The notes below the pieces were generated by a model. The model did not search any database. It saw only the letters and a program-made list of their open reading frames with translations, and was not told the DNA's origin. A stretch of DNA of 59,625 bases, taken from positions 1-59,625 of the IMG/VR virus record IMGVR_UViG_3300040781_000192. The stretch is one strand, 5' to 3'. This document shows positions 40,986 through 48,216 of this stretch, piece after piece. The position numbers and the translations under genes are program-made. Position 1 is the stretch's first letter; each line of letters opens with the position of its first letter. This DNA comes from a virus.

Positions 40986-41207
40986 TTAGGCCGTGCGCGG
41001 AACCTTACTTGCCACACGGATATTCCATTCGGCTTGGCAATGCTTAACTTCCTGTGGTTCGGTTACCCGCCCTCCGAGCAATCCGGTGCGTAGCATGGTT
41101 TTAGCCGTCTCGACATCGCCGAGTTGCAGACTCGCATAAGCAGCATACATGGCATCCTTACTTCTATTCGCCGCTGAATCTAGTGCCTCAATTTCTGCAA
41201 TCGACAT
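40986..41207 (-). CDS. Small helical hypothetical protein
   Basis: A 73-residue helical protein (SIAEIEALDSAANRSKDAMYAAYASLQLGD). ATG 41207 has GGAGG five bases before it. It lies just upstream of the terminase genes. The first residues suggest a small regulator or dimer; function unknown. Confidence 0.65.
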   Translation of the reverse strand: MSIAEIEALDSAANRSKDAMYAAYASLQLGDVETAKTMLRTGLLGGRVTEPQEVKHCQAEWNIRVASKVPRTA

Positions 41208-41334
41208 TGTAGCCTCCAAAGCTATTGGTTACGGCTACCCCTTCACCGCAAGGGCGAAGGCCATAACCAGTTTGAACGATTTCCCGCCTACGAATAAAAG
41301 ATGCTGCTGCCTCTTTCGTCTTTGCCAAAACCAT
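41188..41334 (-). CDS. Very small hypothetical protein
   Basis: A 48-residue frame (MVLAKTKEAAASF start, NVDCRN end) starting seven bases after the previous stop and overlapping the next gene. The ribosome site is weak. It contains two Cys. Coding is plausible but not certain. Confidence 0.4.
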   Translation of the reverse strand: MVLAKTKEAAASFIRRREIVQTGYGLRPCGEGVAVTNSFGGYNVDCRN

Positions 41335-41341
41335 TAACCGC

Positions 41342-41557
41342 CTACCTGTCTGCATGACATTCCTCACAATTAGTGTTGCCGTCTGATCCTTCTGGTACCG
41401 TAAGCGGGACTATGCGCCCGTCTTTAACCGTATAAGTCGGGACCGCCTCCCCGTATTCGAGCCATGATTCTGGGATCTCCATTTGGTTGATAACACCAGC
41501 AAGGGCCAAAACCAAAAGGGTCCAAAGTACGTATTTCCAGCTATTCTTTTGAGTCAT
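41342..41557 (-). CDS. Small membrane-anchored protein with C-terminal CxxCH
   Basis: A 71-residue protein with one membrane helix (YVLWTLLVLALAGVINQM) and a C-terminal NCEECHADR. CxxCH is a haem c-type motif, but a single motif at the end of a short protein may be chance or may bind zinc. A longer frame from 41581 is possible; the ribosome sites for both starts are weak. Function unknown. Confidence 0.55.
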   Translation of the reverse strand: MTQKNSWKYVLWTLLVLALAGVINQMEIPESWLEYGEAVPTYTVKDGRIVPLTVPEGSDGNTNCEECHADR

Positions 41558-41750
41558 TGCTAATAAACCGATTCTTGGCATTATGCGCTTTGACTATTTC
41601 AGTTGCGTTTGCCAAGCCCTTCTCTTCTGAAACACCGTAGCCGACATTGACCATAGCGACATGGACCGGAAGACCTTCGCCGGTGTATTCCTGAATAGCA
41701 TACTTAATACTGCTATCAATAAACCAATCGCCAACCATCATAGCACTCAT
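41541..41750 (-). CDS. Small hypothetical protein
   Basis: A 69-residue protein (MSAMMVGDWFIDSSIKYAIQ start). ATG 41750 overlaps the upstream stop by four bases and follows GAAGGG. Its end overlaps the next gene by 17 bases. No domain recognised. Confidence 0.6.
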   Translation of the reverse strand: MSAMMVGDWFIDSSIKYAIQEYTGEGLPVHVAMVNVGYGVSEEKGLANATEIVKAHNAKNRFISNDSKE

Positions 41751-42250
41751 TTCATCCACCCTTCCATAAAAGGAAAGCGGACTAAGACCACCCGCTTACA
41801 CAAAGATATATCAAACATTGCTATATGGCACCATTTTTTATTGACGCCAAGATGAACAGCCAAAGCGCGATACATATCGCTACGACTAAGCTGGTCATTC
41901 TCCCAATAAACGTCGACAGCCAGATGCGCGAGATTCCGCCACGAGCGAAGATCCTTATCAGCGACGGTCCCGAGTGCCTTTCCTGTTCCGGGATGGCAAC
42001 CAACATAGGCACCGCAGTGTTCGCATATGTGGACAATAGCGGGTTGGCGAGCTGGGTGTATTTCTGAGCTATGACCTGCCCGTACTTGCCCGCCACAATA
42101 ATGACAGGCGCCAAATGGGTAGGGCTCGGGGGAGGGTAGCTGGACGCTGCCACAATGCCGTCTACCTTCTTGCATTTGCCTTGCTTGGAATTCGCCTTCA
42201 GATTCTTCGCCATTCATATAGCGCTCCATTGCATCTTCTTCGTGGTCCAT
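41747..42250 (-). CDS. Zinc-finger protein (DUF3268-like)
   Basis: A 167-residue protein with two CxxC pairs, CHYCGG near 50 and CEHCGAYVGCH near 77, like the zinc-finger-containing DUF3268. The helical C-terminal part (LRSWRNLAHLAVDVYW) is also typical of that family. Start is at ATG 42250, overlapping the previous stop (TGATG), with AAAGG six bases before it. It probably binds nucleic acid; role unknown. Confidence 0.7.
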   Translation of the reverse strand: MDHEEDAMERYMNGEESEGEFQARQMQEGRRHCGSVQLPSPEPYPFGACHYCGGQVRAGHSSEIHPARQPAIVHICEHCGAYVGCHPGTGKALGTVADKDLRSWRNLAHLAVDVYWENDQLSRSDMYRALAVHLGVNKKWCHIAMFDISLCKRVVLVRFPFMEGWMK

Positions 42251-42552
42251 CACAAACCTTTCGGTGGGAGTGGAATCTTCCGGTTCTTCAAACCGCCTGC
42301 CAACCGGAAAATGGTTTCCTCGAGGGGTTCCAAGCGCGTCATGTATTCCTCTTTTGACATAACAAAATCAATATCATGCTCGTCCTCAAACCAATCCAGC
42401 TTTTCAAACAACCACTGCGGAACATCGAACTTCTTTTCTTTTTCCAGCAGCCTTACCCGAGAACGCGGCAACCAGCAAAGGTGGTGGTTGTACTTAATCA
42501 GCCAAGCCTTCGCGGTTACGGTATGGATGCTGTCAAAGGATACCTTCGGCAC
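42250..42552 (-). CDS. Hypothetical protein
   Basis: A 100-residue basic protein with many Leu, Lys and Glu. The GTG start overlaps the previous stop (TAGTG). No motif recognised. It is translated with the zinc-finger gene. Confidence 0.6.
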   Translation of the reverse strand: MPKVSFDSIHTVTAKAWLIKYNHHLCWLPRSRVRLLEKEKKFDVPQWLFEKLDWFEDEHDIDFVMSKEEYMTRLEPLEETIFRLAGGLKNRKIPLPPKGL

Positions 42553-43076
42553 TATTTCGGCGCCCCCAAGAAAACGCGTAATTTCTTGACAAATTCTTCT
42601 GGCTCAATAACATCAGATTCAATAGTAACAGTTACATCGTTAGTTGTAGTATCGAGCATTTGCGGGATACAGTCACGGAGGAATTTGATACCCATGACCA
42701 CAACTTGCCGCGCCTCGTTCAGCGCTGCAGCCGGATCTTTATGCTTCCGATGCACCTCGCGTGCCAGTTCCATGACTTCGCACTGCAAGGTGTACAACCC
42801 TTCGACTGGGTCCAGCATCGGGCCATGTTTGCCGTCTGCCTGTTCGAGCTCGTGCATGATACCTTCGAGTGGAACAATAAACTCGGCTTCCATTAGTTCA
42901 AGAGCTAGGCTGTACGGGCAATTCCGTGAGTGAGGAATATCGGCCATGATTCTTGACGGGTTGGCAGTCTTAGCGTCAATGCCACCATGGCAGTGACGGC
43001 AGATATAAAGACCGGATGCCTCACCATAGTTAAACGATTTCAATAGCTGTTTGTGTATGCGCCCACCGTAAGACAT
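42552..43076 (-). CDS. Zinc-motif protein with helical, possibly MazG-like, C-terminus
   Basis: A 174-residue protein. N-terminal CRHCHGG (25-31) may bind zinc. The C-terminal half is helical, with Glu-rich LQCEVMELAREVHRKHKD like alpha-helical NTP pyrophosphatases. That link is weak. ATG 43076 has AAAGGAG five bases before it; the longer frame to 43268 has no ribosome site. Confidence 0.6.
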   Translation of the reverse strand: MSYGGRIHKQLLKSFNYGEASGLYICRHCHGGIDAKTANPSRIMADIPHSRNCPYSLALELMEAEFIVPLEGIMHELEQADGKHGPMLDPVEGLYTLQCEVMELAREVHRKHKDPAAALNEARQVVVMGIKFLRDCIPQMLDTTTNDVTVTIESDVIEPEEFVKKLRVFLGAPK

Positions 43077-43092
43077 ATTTACTCCTTTTAAA

Positions 43093-43130
43093 AAATCCCC
43101 GACCCCATAAGAGGGTAGCTGAGGTCGGGG
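43093..43130 (-). terminator. Rho-independent terminator before the 43076 gene
   Basis: On the minus strand CCCCGACC pairs with GGTCGGGG and is followed by ATTTTTT. It ends the transcript of the 43138-43329 gene. Confidence 0.75.
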
Positions 43131-43137
43131 CAACTGG

Positions 43138-43329
43138 TTAATAAGACTGATAATCCTCGAAAGAGATTGGGCATGCGCCGTTTGGATCTTTTGTAGTGAG
43201 TTGATAGATGACCCCTTCCCCGCCCCGAAAATGGACTTCGTAAGCAGCAGGCAAATCTTGAATGGCATAAGCCCCGAAAGGAATGAAGATGAATCCCGGT
43301 TTTAAAGAAGTGATAGTTTGTTTTGGCAT
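43138..43329 (-). CDS. Small beta-rich hypothetical protein
   Basis: A 63-residue protein (MPKQTITSLKPGFIFIPFG start). ATG 43329 follows AAGGAG at seven bases. It has its own promoter and its own terminator, so it is a one-gene unit. Function unknown. Confidence 0.75.
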   Translation of the reverse strand: MPKQTITSLKPGFIFIPFGAYAIQDLPAAYEVHFRGGEGVIYQLTTKDPNGACPISFEDYQSY

Positions 43330-43361
43330 TTGTAATCTCCTTGGTTGCTTTCGATATAAAG

Positions 43362-43390
43362 AGTATACCAAAGGAGCGATTACGAATCAA
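43362..43390 (-). promoter_or_regulatory. Sigma70-like promoter (minus strand)
   Basis: TTGATT (43385-43390), 17-base spacer, TATACT (43362-43367) preceded by TGG, TCTCTTTTTTCC upstream. Drives 43138-43329. Confidence 0.85.
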
Positions 43391-43400
43391 GGAAAAAAGA

Positions 43401-43436
43401 GAACAAAAAAAAAAAGCCCCGAACGAATTCGAGGCT
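43401..43436 (-). terminator. Rho-independent terminator after 43466
   Basis: A 9-bp stem (AGCCTCGAA with TTCGGGGCT, one G-U) with UUCG loop and a run of eleven U residues on the minus strand. It ends the 43466 gene transcript. Confidence 0.85.
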
Positions 43437-43465
43437 TTCTTCTGGGCTATGGCGGTTTAAGCTGA

Positions 43466-43990
43466 TCAGCCGGAAGTCGGGTTGATCATGATCTCGATGC
43501 GGCGCTTACTGATATCAGCGCTGGTAGCATCTTCTGGGTCTGACATTGCGATTCCAACATGGACTTCAGATGCTCCGGTAGGTAGATCAGTTGTCCGGCA
43601 AACCATTCCGGCGTCTGCTATTTCGGAACAAACTACAACTTGGGAGCCCATATTCAGTGATGAGTTTTGCTTAACGATGCCGAGAAATGTGTCCCCGATA
43701 ATCATAGGCATGACCTGAAGCGGGATGATAGTAGTTGTGAGTCCGTCTCCAATCGGGTCGTTGATTCCAGCCCCTTCGAGCTCGTTTTCGAGTGCAACAA
43801 AATAACCCATTGGACACGGATCATTGTTGACGAAGTCGCCAGACCGCAAAGGCTCAGCGCGGACGCCCTGTGTTAGATGTACATCGCTGGATGCCAAAAG
43901 CATTCCTGGGTAGATGATATTACCTCGGGCATTCCAACCGTGCTGCCGTTTTACGTGCTGATCAATTCTAACTGTTCTAGCGACACTCAT
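43466..43990 (-). CDS. Second capsid-cement-like (DUF2190-like) protein
   Basis: A 174-residue protein with RGNIIYPGMLLASSDVH and GYFVALENELEGAGINDPI, echoing the cement protein at 34664 (ILPG..., AVENDLYGKG). It lies 8 kb away from the head genes among small accessory genes, with its own ribosome site (AAAAGGAG) and terminator. It could be an extra virion decoration that is optional or variable. Confidence 0.6.
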   Translation of the reverse strand: MSVARTVRIDQHVKRQHGWNARGNIIYPGMLLASSDVHLTQGVRAEPLRSGDFVNNDPCPMGYFVALENELEGAGINDPIGDGLTTTIIPLQVMPMIIGDTFLGIVKQNSSLNMGSQVVVCSEIADAGMVCRTTDLPTGASEVHVGIAMSDPEDATSADISKRRIEIMINPTSG

Positions 43991-44037
43991 AGGTGACTCC
44001 TTTTAAAATGATTGGTGGATTTAAACTGCTCCCCATC

Positions 44038-44064
44038 GAGCTTCGGGAGGGGGTTTCGAAGCTC
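44038..44064. other. Inverted repeat in the gap 43991-44168
   Basis: GAGCTTCG (44038-44045) and CGAAGCTC (44057-44064) form an 8-bp stem around a GGAGGGGG-type loop. No U-run. Nothing else is clear in this 178-base gap. Confidence 0.45.
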
Positions 44065-44168
44065 TCAGGGCAGTCGTTAAACCGCTACAGGAACACGCCT
44101 TCCAATAAGGAGTGTCAGTACGATATAGATTTCATTGTAGGTTACTTGGCAACCATTGGCAACCCACT

Positions 44169-44348
44169 TTAAGAGGTCGGGTGCTCAGCAATTACTTGCT
44201 GGGTTAGGTCCGGCCGGCAGTGCCCACAAAAGAGCGTCGAAACGCCGCGCAGCTTCTCTCGCACCAAAAGGAAACTGCATACGGGACAACGATAATTAGG
44301 TTTCTTTTTATGGAGCCGGTAAATCTGGCCGCAGCGTTCACTTCCCAT
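44169..44348 (-). CDS. Small zinc-ribbon protein
   Basis: A 59-residue basic protein with CPVC near 25 and CGHC near 45, a two-knuckle zinc ribbon. ATG 44348 has AAGGAG seven bases before it and lies in the end of the previous gene. Likely a nucleic-acid-binding accessory factor. Confidence 0.65.
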   Translation of the reverse strand: MGSERCGQIYRLHKKKPNYRCPVCSFLLVREKLRGVSTLFCGHCRPDLTQQVIAEHPTS

Positions 44349-44712
44349 CGGAATTCTCCTTCGCGAGTAAATTAATATAGGCATCAAGAATCGGGCGCAA
44401 CTGGTCCATCGGAATAGAGCCCTGATTCGCCGGCCAAAGAGTATAGACCGCGCATTTGGTGGGGGTGTACATGCCACCCTTTTCCAGACAAGCCTTCGCT
44501 GGCTGACCAATCTTACAAGTGCCGCTACAGGTATTCTCGCCAAGGCGATAGTAGCCTGCTTCTTGTGGCACGTATGGAATCTGAGTCCGAGGGATTTCGA
44601 TATGGCTAATCAGGTGGCGAACAACGCCATCGGAAGTCAGCTCGGCATACCGATAATCAGAATTAAGTTCGATGGCGCCCAGCAGGGCGCGCGCCTCTTT
44701 GTCACCTAACAT
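44338..44712 (-). CDS. Cys-rich hypothetical protein
   Basis: A 124-residue protein with CSGTCKIGQPAKACLEKGGMYTPTKC (near 64-89) holding four Cys. The pattern suggests a metal site. TAGGAG is five bases before ATG. It overlaps the zinc-ribbon gene by 11 bases. Function unknown. Confidence 0.7.
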   Translation of the reverse strand: MLGDKEARALLGAIELNSDYRYAELTSDGVVRHLISHIEIPRTQIPYVPQEAGYYRLGENTCSGTCKIGQPAKACLEKGGMYTPTKCAVYTLWPANQGSIPMDQLRPILDAYINLLAKENSDGK

Positions 44713-44720
44713 GGCGTCTC

Positions 44721-45041
44721 CTAATATAAGTTTGCCACAAGTTTAGCCGCCGCAATAATAGCGGTCTCGCCTCTTCGGGACATCATTTCGTCTTGGATTG
44801 CTTCCCAGTCCCCGAACCCTTTGCCGAGAAAGTTTTCGCGGCAGACCCAACCGGTGCGGAATTCGGATTGCTTGCCATTCTCAACATGGAAGATATCGTA
44901 GCTTTCAAAATCGTCTTCCATCTGGCTTTCAACGAGGATGAACTCATAATCGTGAATGGAAAAGGTCTTGGCCTCGGAATCCAGATTCAGTTGAATTTCG
45001 CCGTCTACCCAGTTTTCAGCATTGATTGTGATTGTTTGCAT
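44721..45041 (-). CDS. Acidic hypothetical protein
   Basis: A 106-residue acidic protein (QTITINAENWVDGEIQLN start). ATG 45041 follows GGAG at six bases. It has a promoter upstream (45082-45110). No domain recognised. Confidence 0.7.
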   Translation of the reverse strand: MQTITINAENWVDGEIQLNLDSEAKTFSIHDYEFILVESQMEDDFESYDIFHVENGKQSEFRTGWVCRENFLGKGFGDWEAIQDEMMSRRGETAIIAAAKLVANLY

Positions 45042-45081
45042 GGCTGACTCCATCGTTTAGGGTTCGTGTACCTGATGAGTA

Positions 45082-45110
45082 ATAATCCCATCTCCCGAGC
45101 AGGTAGTCAC
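45082..45110 (-). promoter_or_regulatory. Sigma70-like promoter (minus strand)
   Basis: GTGACT (45105-45110), 17-base spacer, GATTAT (45082-45087) preceded by GG. Drives 44721-45041. Confidence 0.65.
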
Positions 45111-45140
45111 GATAAAAGTGACTGCCTGCCGAGAAAAAGA

Positions 45141-45371
45141 TTAGTTTCTCAGGTGAGCTGGACGGCGCCCTGTTTCGATGTAGTGAACGATTTTGCTTTC
45201 AGCGAAGCGCTTGATGTAAGCGATGTCGCGGTAGCAGCCAAGAACGCGTGCTTGCTTCTCGCAGCCAACCAGCAGCGCGTCCCGATGCGGGGTGATGCCT
45301 TTGAAGTTAGCGGTAAGGACGGTAACTACTGCTTCGGCGTTTGCGATTGCTTCGGTGGTTGGTTTCAGCAT
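45141..45371 (-). CDS. Small hypothetical protein
   Basis: A 76-residue helical, basic protein (LKPTTEAIANAEAVVTVL). AAGGAG is six bases before the ATG and a conserved promoter is upstream. Function unknown. Confidence 0.75.
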   Translation of the reverse strand: MLKPTTEAIANAEAVVTVLTANFKGITPHRDALLVGCEKQARVLGCYRDIAYIKRFAESKIVHYIETGRRPAHLRN

Positions 45372-45412
45372 GGCGTGCTCCTTATTAGTTGGGTTCCTGT
45401 TCCTGATGATTA

Positions 45413-45441
45413 ATAATACCTCGAATCAGGCAAGAGTGCAA
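45413..45441 (-). promoter_or_regulatory. Sigma70-like promoter (minus strand)
   Basis: TTGCAC (45436-45441), 17-base spacer, TATTAT (45413-45418) preceded by GG; upstream TCTCTTTTTTAG. Drives 45141-45371. Confidence 0.85.
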
Positions 45442-45588
45442 CTAAAAAAGAGACTATTTTCAAATTAAATCCAACAGCGGTCTGACTCCTGATTCTTCCG
45501 GCCCTCACCATAGTAATCCGAATACCAGACAGCACTTAGTGCCGCTAATGTCAGTAGCTCACATCTTTAGTAGGTGGCGCTGTTAGTT

Positions 45589-45897
45589 TTAAAATGGTTG
45601 GCCGTGCAGGGCGAACTGCTCCTGACGCCATTTCCGACGCTGCTTTTTCGACATGCGGGGAGGCTTCTGCAGATTGCGAAGCTGCCCGCCTTTTCCGACT
45701 TCGTACATCTTCTGGTCCTGAGTCCGAATGCAGACTTGACCGGTCTTTGTTACTTCTCCGGTCTCGGGGTCGGTATGCTCCATTTCAATCTGGCGTGGCT
45801 TGAAAACAATCTTCCCGTCAGAACGCATGCGGTCATACTCTTTGGTGCCTCTCGGCGGTAGCGGGGATGCTTGCTGCTTCGGTTCTTCTTGCTCCAT
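45589..45897 (-). CDS. Basic hypothetical protein
   Basis: A 102-residue protein with a basic tail (MSKKQRRKWRQEQF) and SPLPPRGTKEYDRM. SD AGGAG. It might bind nucleic acid. The 217-base gap between its end and the promoter at 45441 holds only a possible RNA fold. Confidence 0.6.
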   Translation of the reverse strand: MEQEEPKQQASPLPPRGTKEYDRMRSDGKIVFKPRQIEMEHTDPETGEVTKTGQVCIRTQDQKMYEVGKGGQLRNLQKPPRMSKKQRRKWRQEQFALHGQPF

Positions 45898-45910
45898 AAC
45901 GTATCTCCTG

Positions 45911-46144
45911 TTAGTTGACCAATTTCAAATGGTTCGGTTTCTTCGGCTCTGGGTCGACTGGCTCCTCGAACTTTTCAAAGGCGCACGGGACGAGCTTTCC
46001 TTTCTCGTCGAGGAAGTGCAGCTTCTTTGCAACGCCAAGCGCTAGGTCTCCGGATGCCACACAACCCTTTTCGGCTGCTCGCTCCTCTAACGCCTTGATG
46101 ATAATCTCGACCCCTTCTAGGGAGTGCAACGGAATAATAAACAT
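45911..46144 (-). CDS. Small hypothetical protein
   Basis: A 77-residue protein with helical core and acidic, Pro-rich end (FEEPVDPEPKKPNH). SD AAAGGA. No domain recognised. Confidence 0.65.
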   Translation of the reverse strand: MFIIPLHSLEGVEIIIKALEERAAEKGCVASGDLALGVAKKLHFLDEKGKLVPCAFEKFEEPVDPEPKKPNHLKLVN

Positions 46145-46313
46145 GATTTCCTTTCAATGCGGGTTAACGACTCTCCCAAAGGTTTATCACGGGGTTGAAT
46201 TAATACGCTCCGCTCAAGAGTTATTCCCTGCGATAAACCAAATGGACAGGCAGTACCTGCCGTACTCTGAATCAGCTATTCATATATCACCTCCGAGGAG
46301 CGGGTTTAAGTAG
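46145..46313. other. Gene-free stretch before the tRNA-like gene
   Basis: No open frame with a ribosome site. GGTTTATC near 46181 and GATAAACC near 46233 form an imperfect inverted repeat flanking the region. I see nothing else clear in it. Confidence 0.4.
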
Positions 46314-46386
46314 GGCTCGGGACGGGGCTCGAACCCGCATCGACTAACCTATTGGCAGCTGTACTAGTCCATTGTACTACCCGAGC
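46314..46386 (-). tRNA. tRNA-like gene, anticodon arm irregular, anticodon not assigned
   Basis: On the minus strand the 7-bp acceptor GCTCGGG/CCCGAGC, the D-arm GTAC...GTAC with GG in its loop and the T-arm GCGGG-TTCGAGC-CCCGT are all clear. The anticodon arm GCTGC-CAATAGG-TTAGT pairs only partly and lacks the usual U33. CCA is not encoded. It may be a decayed tRNA, a decoy, or an unusual tRNA; the decoded codon is not certain. Confidence 0.6.
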
Positions 46387-46392
46387 ATGAAA

Positions 46393-46614
46393 CTAAGCGG
46401 CACAAAGAGCTTCAATGTCGCGATTCTCTTTCATCGTTTTGTAGTATTGAATCTTGGCGGTATTAACACCAAACCCGAGCTCTTCAGCAATAGCAACAAA
46501 CTCTTTGCAGGTAACGCCTTCTGGCATGAAGGTGATTGCCCACTGAAGTTGATGCGTGAGTGGGCGCCCTGCTGCGTCTGCAATTAAGTTTTCGATGGTT
46601 TCTGCTAATTCCAT
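46393..46614 (-). CDS. Small HTH-like protein
   Basis: A 73-residue helical protein, starting MELAETIEN and with VTCKEFVAIAEELGFGVNTAKIQYYK that fits a helix-turn-helix. ATG 46614 has AGGAGG six bases before it and a conserved promoter upstream. A regulator role is possible. Confidence 0.6.
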   Translation of the reverse strand: MELAETIENLIADAAGRPLTHQLQWAITFMPEGVTCKEFVAIAEELGFGVNTAKIQYYKTMKENRDIEALCAA

Positions 46615-46634
46615 GAGTTCCTCCTGATTGATTA

Positions 46635-46663
46635 ATAATACCACCAATCAGAAGTAGACTCAA
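46635..46663 (-). promoter_or_regulatory. Sigma70-like promoter (minus strand)
   Basis: TTGAGT (46658-46663), 17-base spacer, TATTAT (46635-46640) preceded by TGG; serves 46393-46614. Confidence 0.85.
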
Positions 46664-46676
46664 CAGGAAAAGTGAT

Positions 46677-46844
46677 TTATTTTACATTTATTGTGAGGAC
46701 CAATTCCGCCACAGGTTTGCCGTCGACGCGGGTCACAGACTGCGGCAGATAAATCTGCAGGTCGGAGCCGTCGAGCTTACCCTCATACTTGTCGCCGCCA
46801 GACTTGGCCGCTGCCTTCGCCAGTTTGAAAGTGCCTTCAACCAT
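46677..46844 (-). CDS. Small basic hypothetical protein
   Basis: A 55-residue protein (MVEGTFKLAKAAAKSG start, VLTINVK end). ATG 46844 has AAGGAG six bases before it. Beta-prone, basic. Function unknown. Confidence 0.6.
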   Translation of the reverse strand: MVEGTFKLAKAAAKSGGDKYEGKLDGSDLQIYLPQSVTRVDGKPVAELVLTINVK

Positions 46845-46867
46845 CGTATTCTCCTTTGGGGTATTCG

Positions 46868-46922
46868 AGACGTTTCTTGGAACGTCTTCTATGTTTGAGG
46901 CGGAACAGCTGAACCGCCCAGT
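46868..46922. other. Two small hairpins in the gap 46845-46944
   Basis: GACGTT, TCTTGG, AACGTC (46869-46886) and GGCGG...CCGCC (near 46899-46918) are inverted repeats upstream of the 46844 gene. They may control its expression; no U-run. Confidence 0.35.
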
Positions 46923-46944
46923 ACGGGTTCCTTGGATATTCATA

Positions 46945-47355
46945 TCACTGCCCAGTCGTATCATGGTATTTGAGACGGCTTGCCATATCTTCCCTCTCGA
47001 GTAACCGTTTGATTTTTCCGATTGCAGCTGTCTGGTCTTCGACGTTGAGTAGCGTCCAGATTCCAGACAGGGCGCCAACTGTCGATTGCATGTCTTCGCC
47101 TTTTTCGCTAGACATGTATAAACACCGGTACAGCTCTTCCCACATCTTCGCCTGCCGAGTCATATCGGCCAGCTTCTTTTCGACTTCCGTTTGCGGGTCA
47201 ACCATTCGGGTTAGCTCGCTGAAGCAGTCGCGGCAAACATCGTAGATTACATTGCCTATCCTGATTTCCACAAGATGCCAATCATTCTCGCAACTCGCGC
47301 AAACAGAACTCGGGTGGGTATCTTCGCGAACACTTATCAATGCGTGTTTTGGCAT
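46945..47355 (-). CDS. Zinc-motif hypothetical protein
   Basis: A 136-residue protein. CASC near 19 and CRDC near 41 form a probable zinc site; the rest is helical with many Glu/Lys. SD GGAG. It might be a small anti-host or nucleic-acid-binding protein. No family recognised. Confidence 0.65.
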   Translation of the reverse strand: MPKHALISVREDTHPSSVCASCENDWHLVEIRIGNVIYDVCRDCFSELTRMVDPQTEVEKKLADMTRQAKMWEELYRCLYMSSEKGEDMQSTVGALSGIWTLLNVEDQTAAIGKIKRLLEREDMASRLKYHDTTGQ

Positions 47356-47364
47356 GGACTGCTC

Positions 47365-47649
47365 CTATCGCTCATAGCGGGAAAGAGGGAATAGAAAAAC
47401 AATAGACGAACGAACCGACAAGTCAGGCTGGACTTCGCGCTGAAGGCTAACCTTGATATCAGCATAGCCGAGGCAGTTAAGATGAAACTCAACCGCCGCC
47501 CATTGGACGACCGGCTGCGGGTGCTGAACACCAACCAGTTTTACGCGCTGATGCTTTACGCGGCGCATAGAGTTGAGCTGGTCGTATTTAACCGGCACCT
47601 TCTCCATGCGCTCTCTAAGCTGCTCAAAGACTAATCTTCTGGAAATCAT
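47365..47649 (-). CDS. Small hypothetical protein
   Basis: A 94-residue basic protein with beta-prone middle (WAAVEFHLNCLGYADIKVSLQ). SD AAGGAG, and close spacing to its neighbours. Function unknown. Confidence 0.65.
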   Translation of the reverse strand: MISRRLVFEQLRERMEKVPVKYDQLNSMRRVKHQRVKLVGVQHPQPVVQWAAVEFHLNCLGYADIKVSLQREVQPDLSVRSSIVFLFPLSRYER

Positions 47650-47651
47650 CG

Positions 47652-47897
47652 TTACTCCTTATTGGGTGTGAGGCCGTGTACACTGCGAAGGAAAGCAAGA
47701 ACAGCATCGTTCGGCGTATGGCGTTCCCAAGTCAGGGTCTTATCGTCGAGGTTGCAGTTCAGCAGGATTGGACCGGCCGTGAAATCAAGAGTCATAACAA
47801 AATTACTGCCGCTGTATTTCCAATCAAAACCAAGCCCGAATAGTTCTTGCTGGGCGCTTTCGAATTCTTCCTGATTTGTGATAGTGAGAATTGCCAT
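47652..47897 (-). CDS. Small hypothetical protein
   Basis: An 81-residue protein with a mixed alpha/beta pattern (ILTITNQEEFESAQQELFGLGFDW). SD AAGGAG. It starts fifteen bases after a GC hairpin that follows the 47938 gene. Confidence 0.7.
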   Translation of the reverse strand: MAILTITNQEEFESAQQELFGLGFDWKYSGSNFVMTLDFTAGPILLNCNLDDKTLTWERHTPNDAVLAFLRSVHGLTPNKE

Positions 47898-47911
47898 GAT
47901 GTGCTCCTTCT

Positions 47912-47929
47912 GCGGGGCCGAAGCCCCGC
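47912..47929. other. GC hairpin between 47897 and 47938
   Basis: GCGGGGC, loop, GCCCCGC is a perfect 7-bp stem without a U-run; probably an attenuator or RNA stabiliser. Confidence 0.5.
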
Positions 47930-47937
47930 TCTATTGA

Positions 47938-48177
47938 TTAGCTGAATGCGAGGCAGTTAAAACCGAGGTGGTGGATACCGGCTTCAAGAGCGGTAATCCC
48001 GAAGAAGACTGGAAAACAACGACCTTGCTCGTTCCACATTACTGACCAAACCAGTTGAGCATTGTTGGGTAGCTTATTCAGACCGGGATTCTTTTCGAGC
48101 ATCTTGGCAACTGCGCGCTCGGCATTCTTTTTGTTGGCGTAGGTTTTGACTGGGGTGATTTGATATTGTTTCAGCAT
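47938..48177 (-). CDS. Small hypothetical protein sharing an N-terminal motif with the 3601 gene
   Basis: A 79-residue protein. KTYANKKNAERAVAKML near residues 11-27 mirrors KTYTTKANANRAAKNII at the start of the 3601 protein. It has a conserved promoter and an AAAGGAG ribosome site. The two genes probably share a small domain; function unknown. Confidence 0.75.
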   Translation of the reverse strand: MLKQYQITPVKTYANKKNAERAVAKMLEKNPGLNKLPNNAQLVWSVMWNEQGRCFPVFFGITALEAGIHHLGFNCLAFS

Positions 48178-48216
48178 GGCGATCTCCTTTGGGTGAGTGG
48201 GTGTGCCTGTTGATTA

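Noticed and set aside
41821-42213. A 130-residue minus-strand frame in the DUF3268-like gene
   Set aside because: It lies in another frame of a better-supported gene that has zinc motifs and a coupled start.
45480-45560. A second tRNA gene in the gap near 45.5 kb
   Set aside because: The stems do not give a T-arm with the GTTCGA-type loop on either strand.
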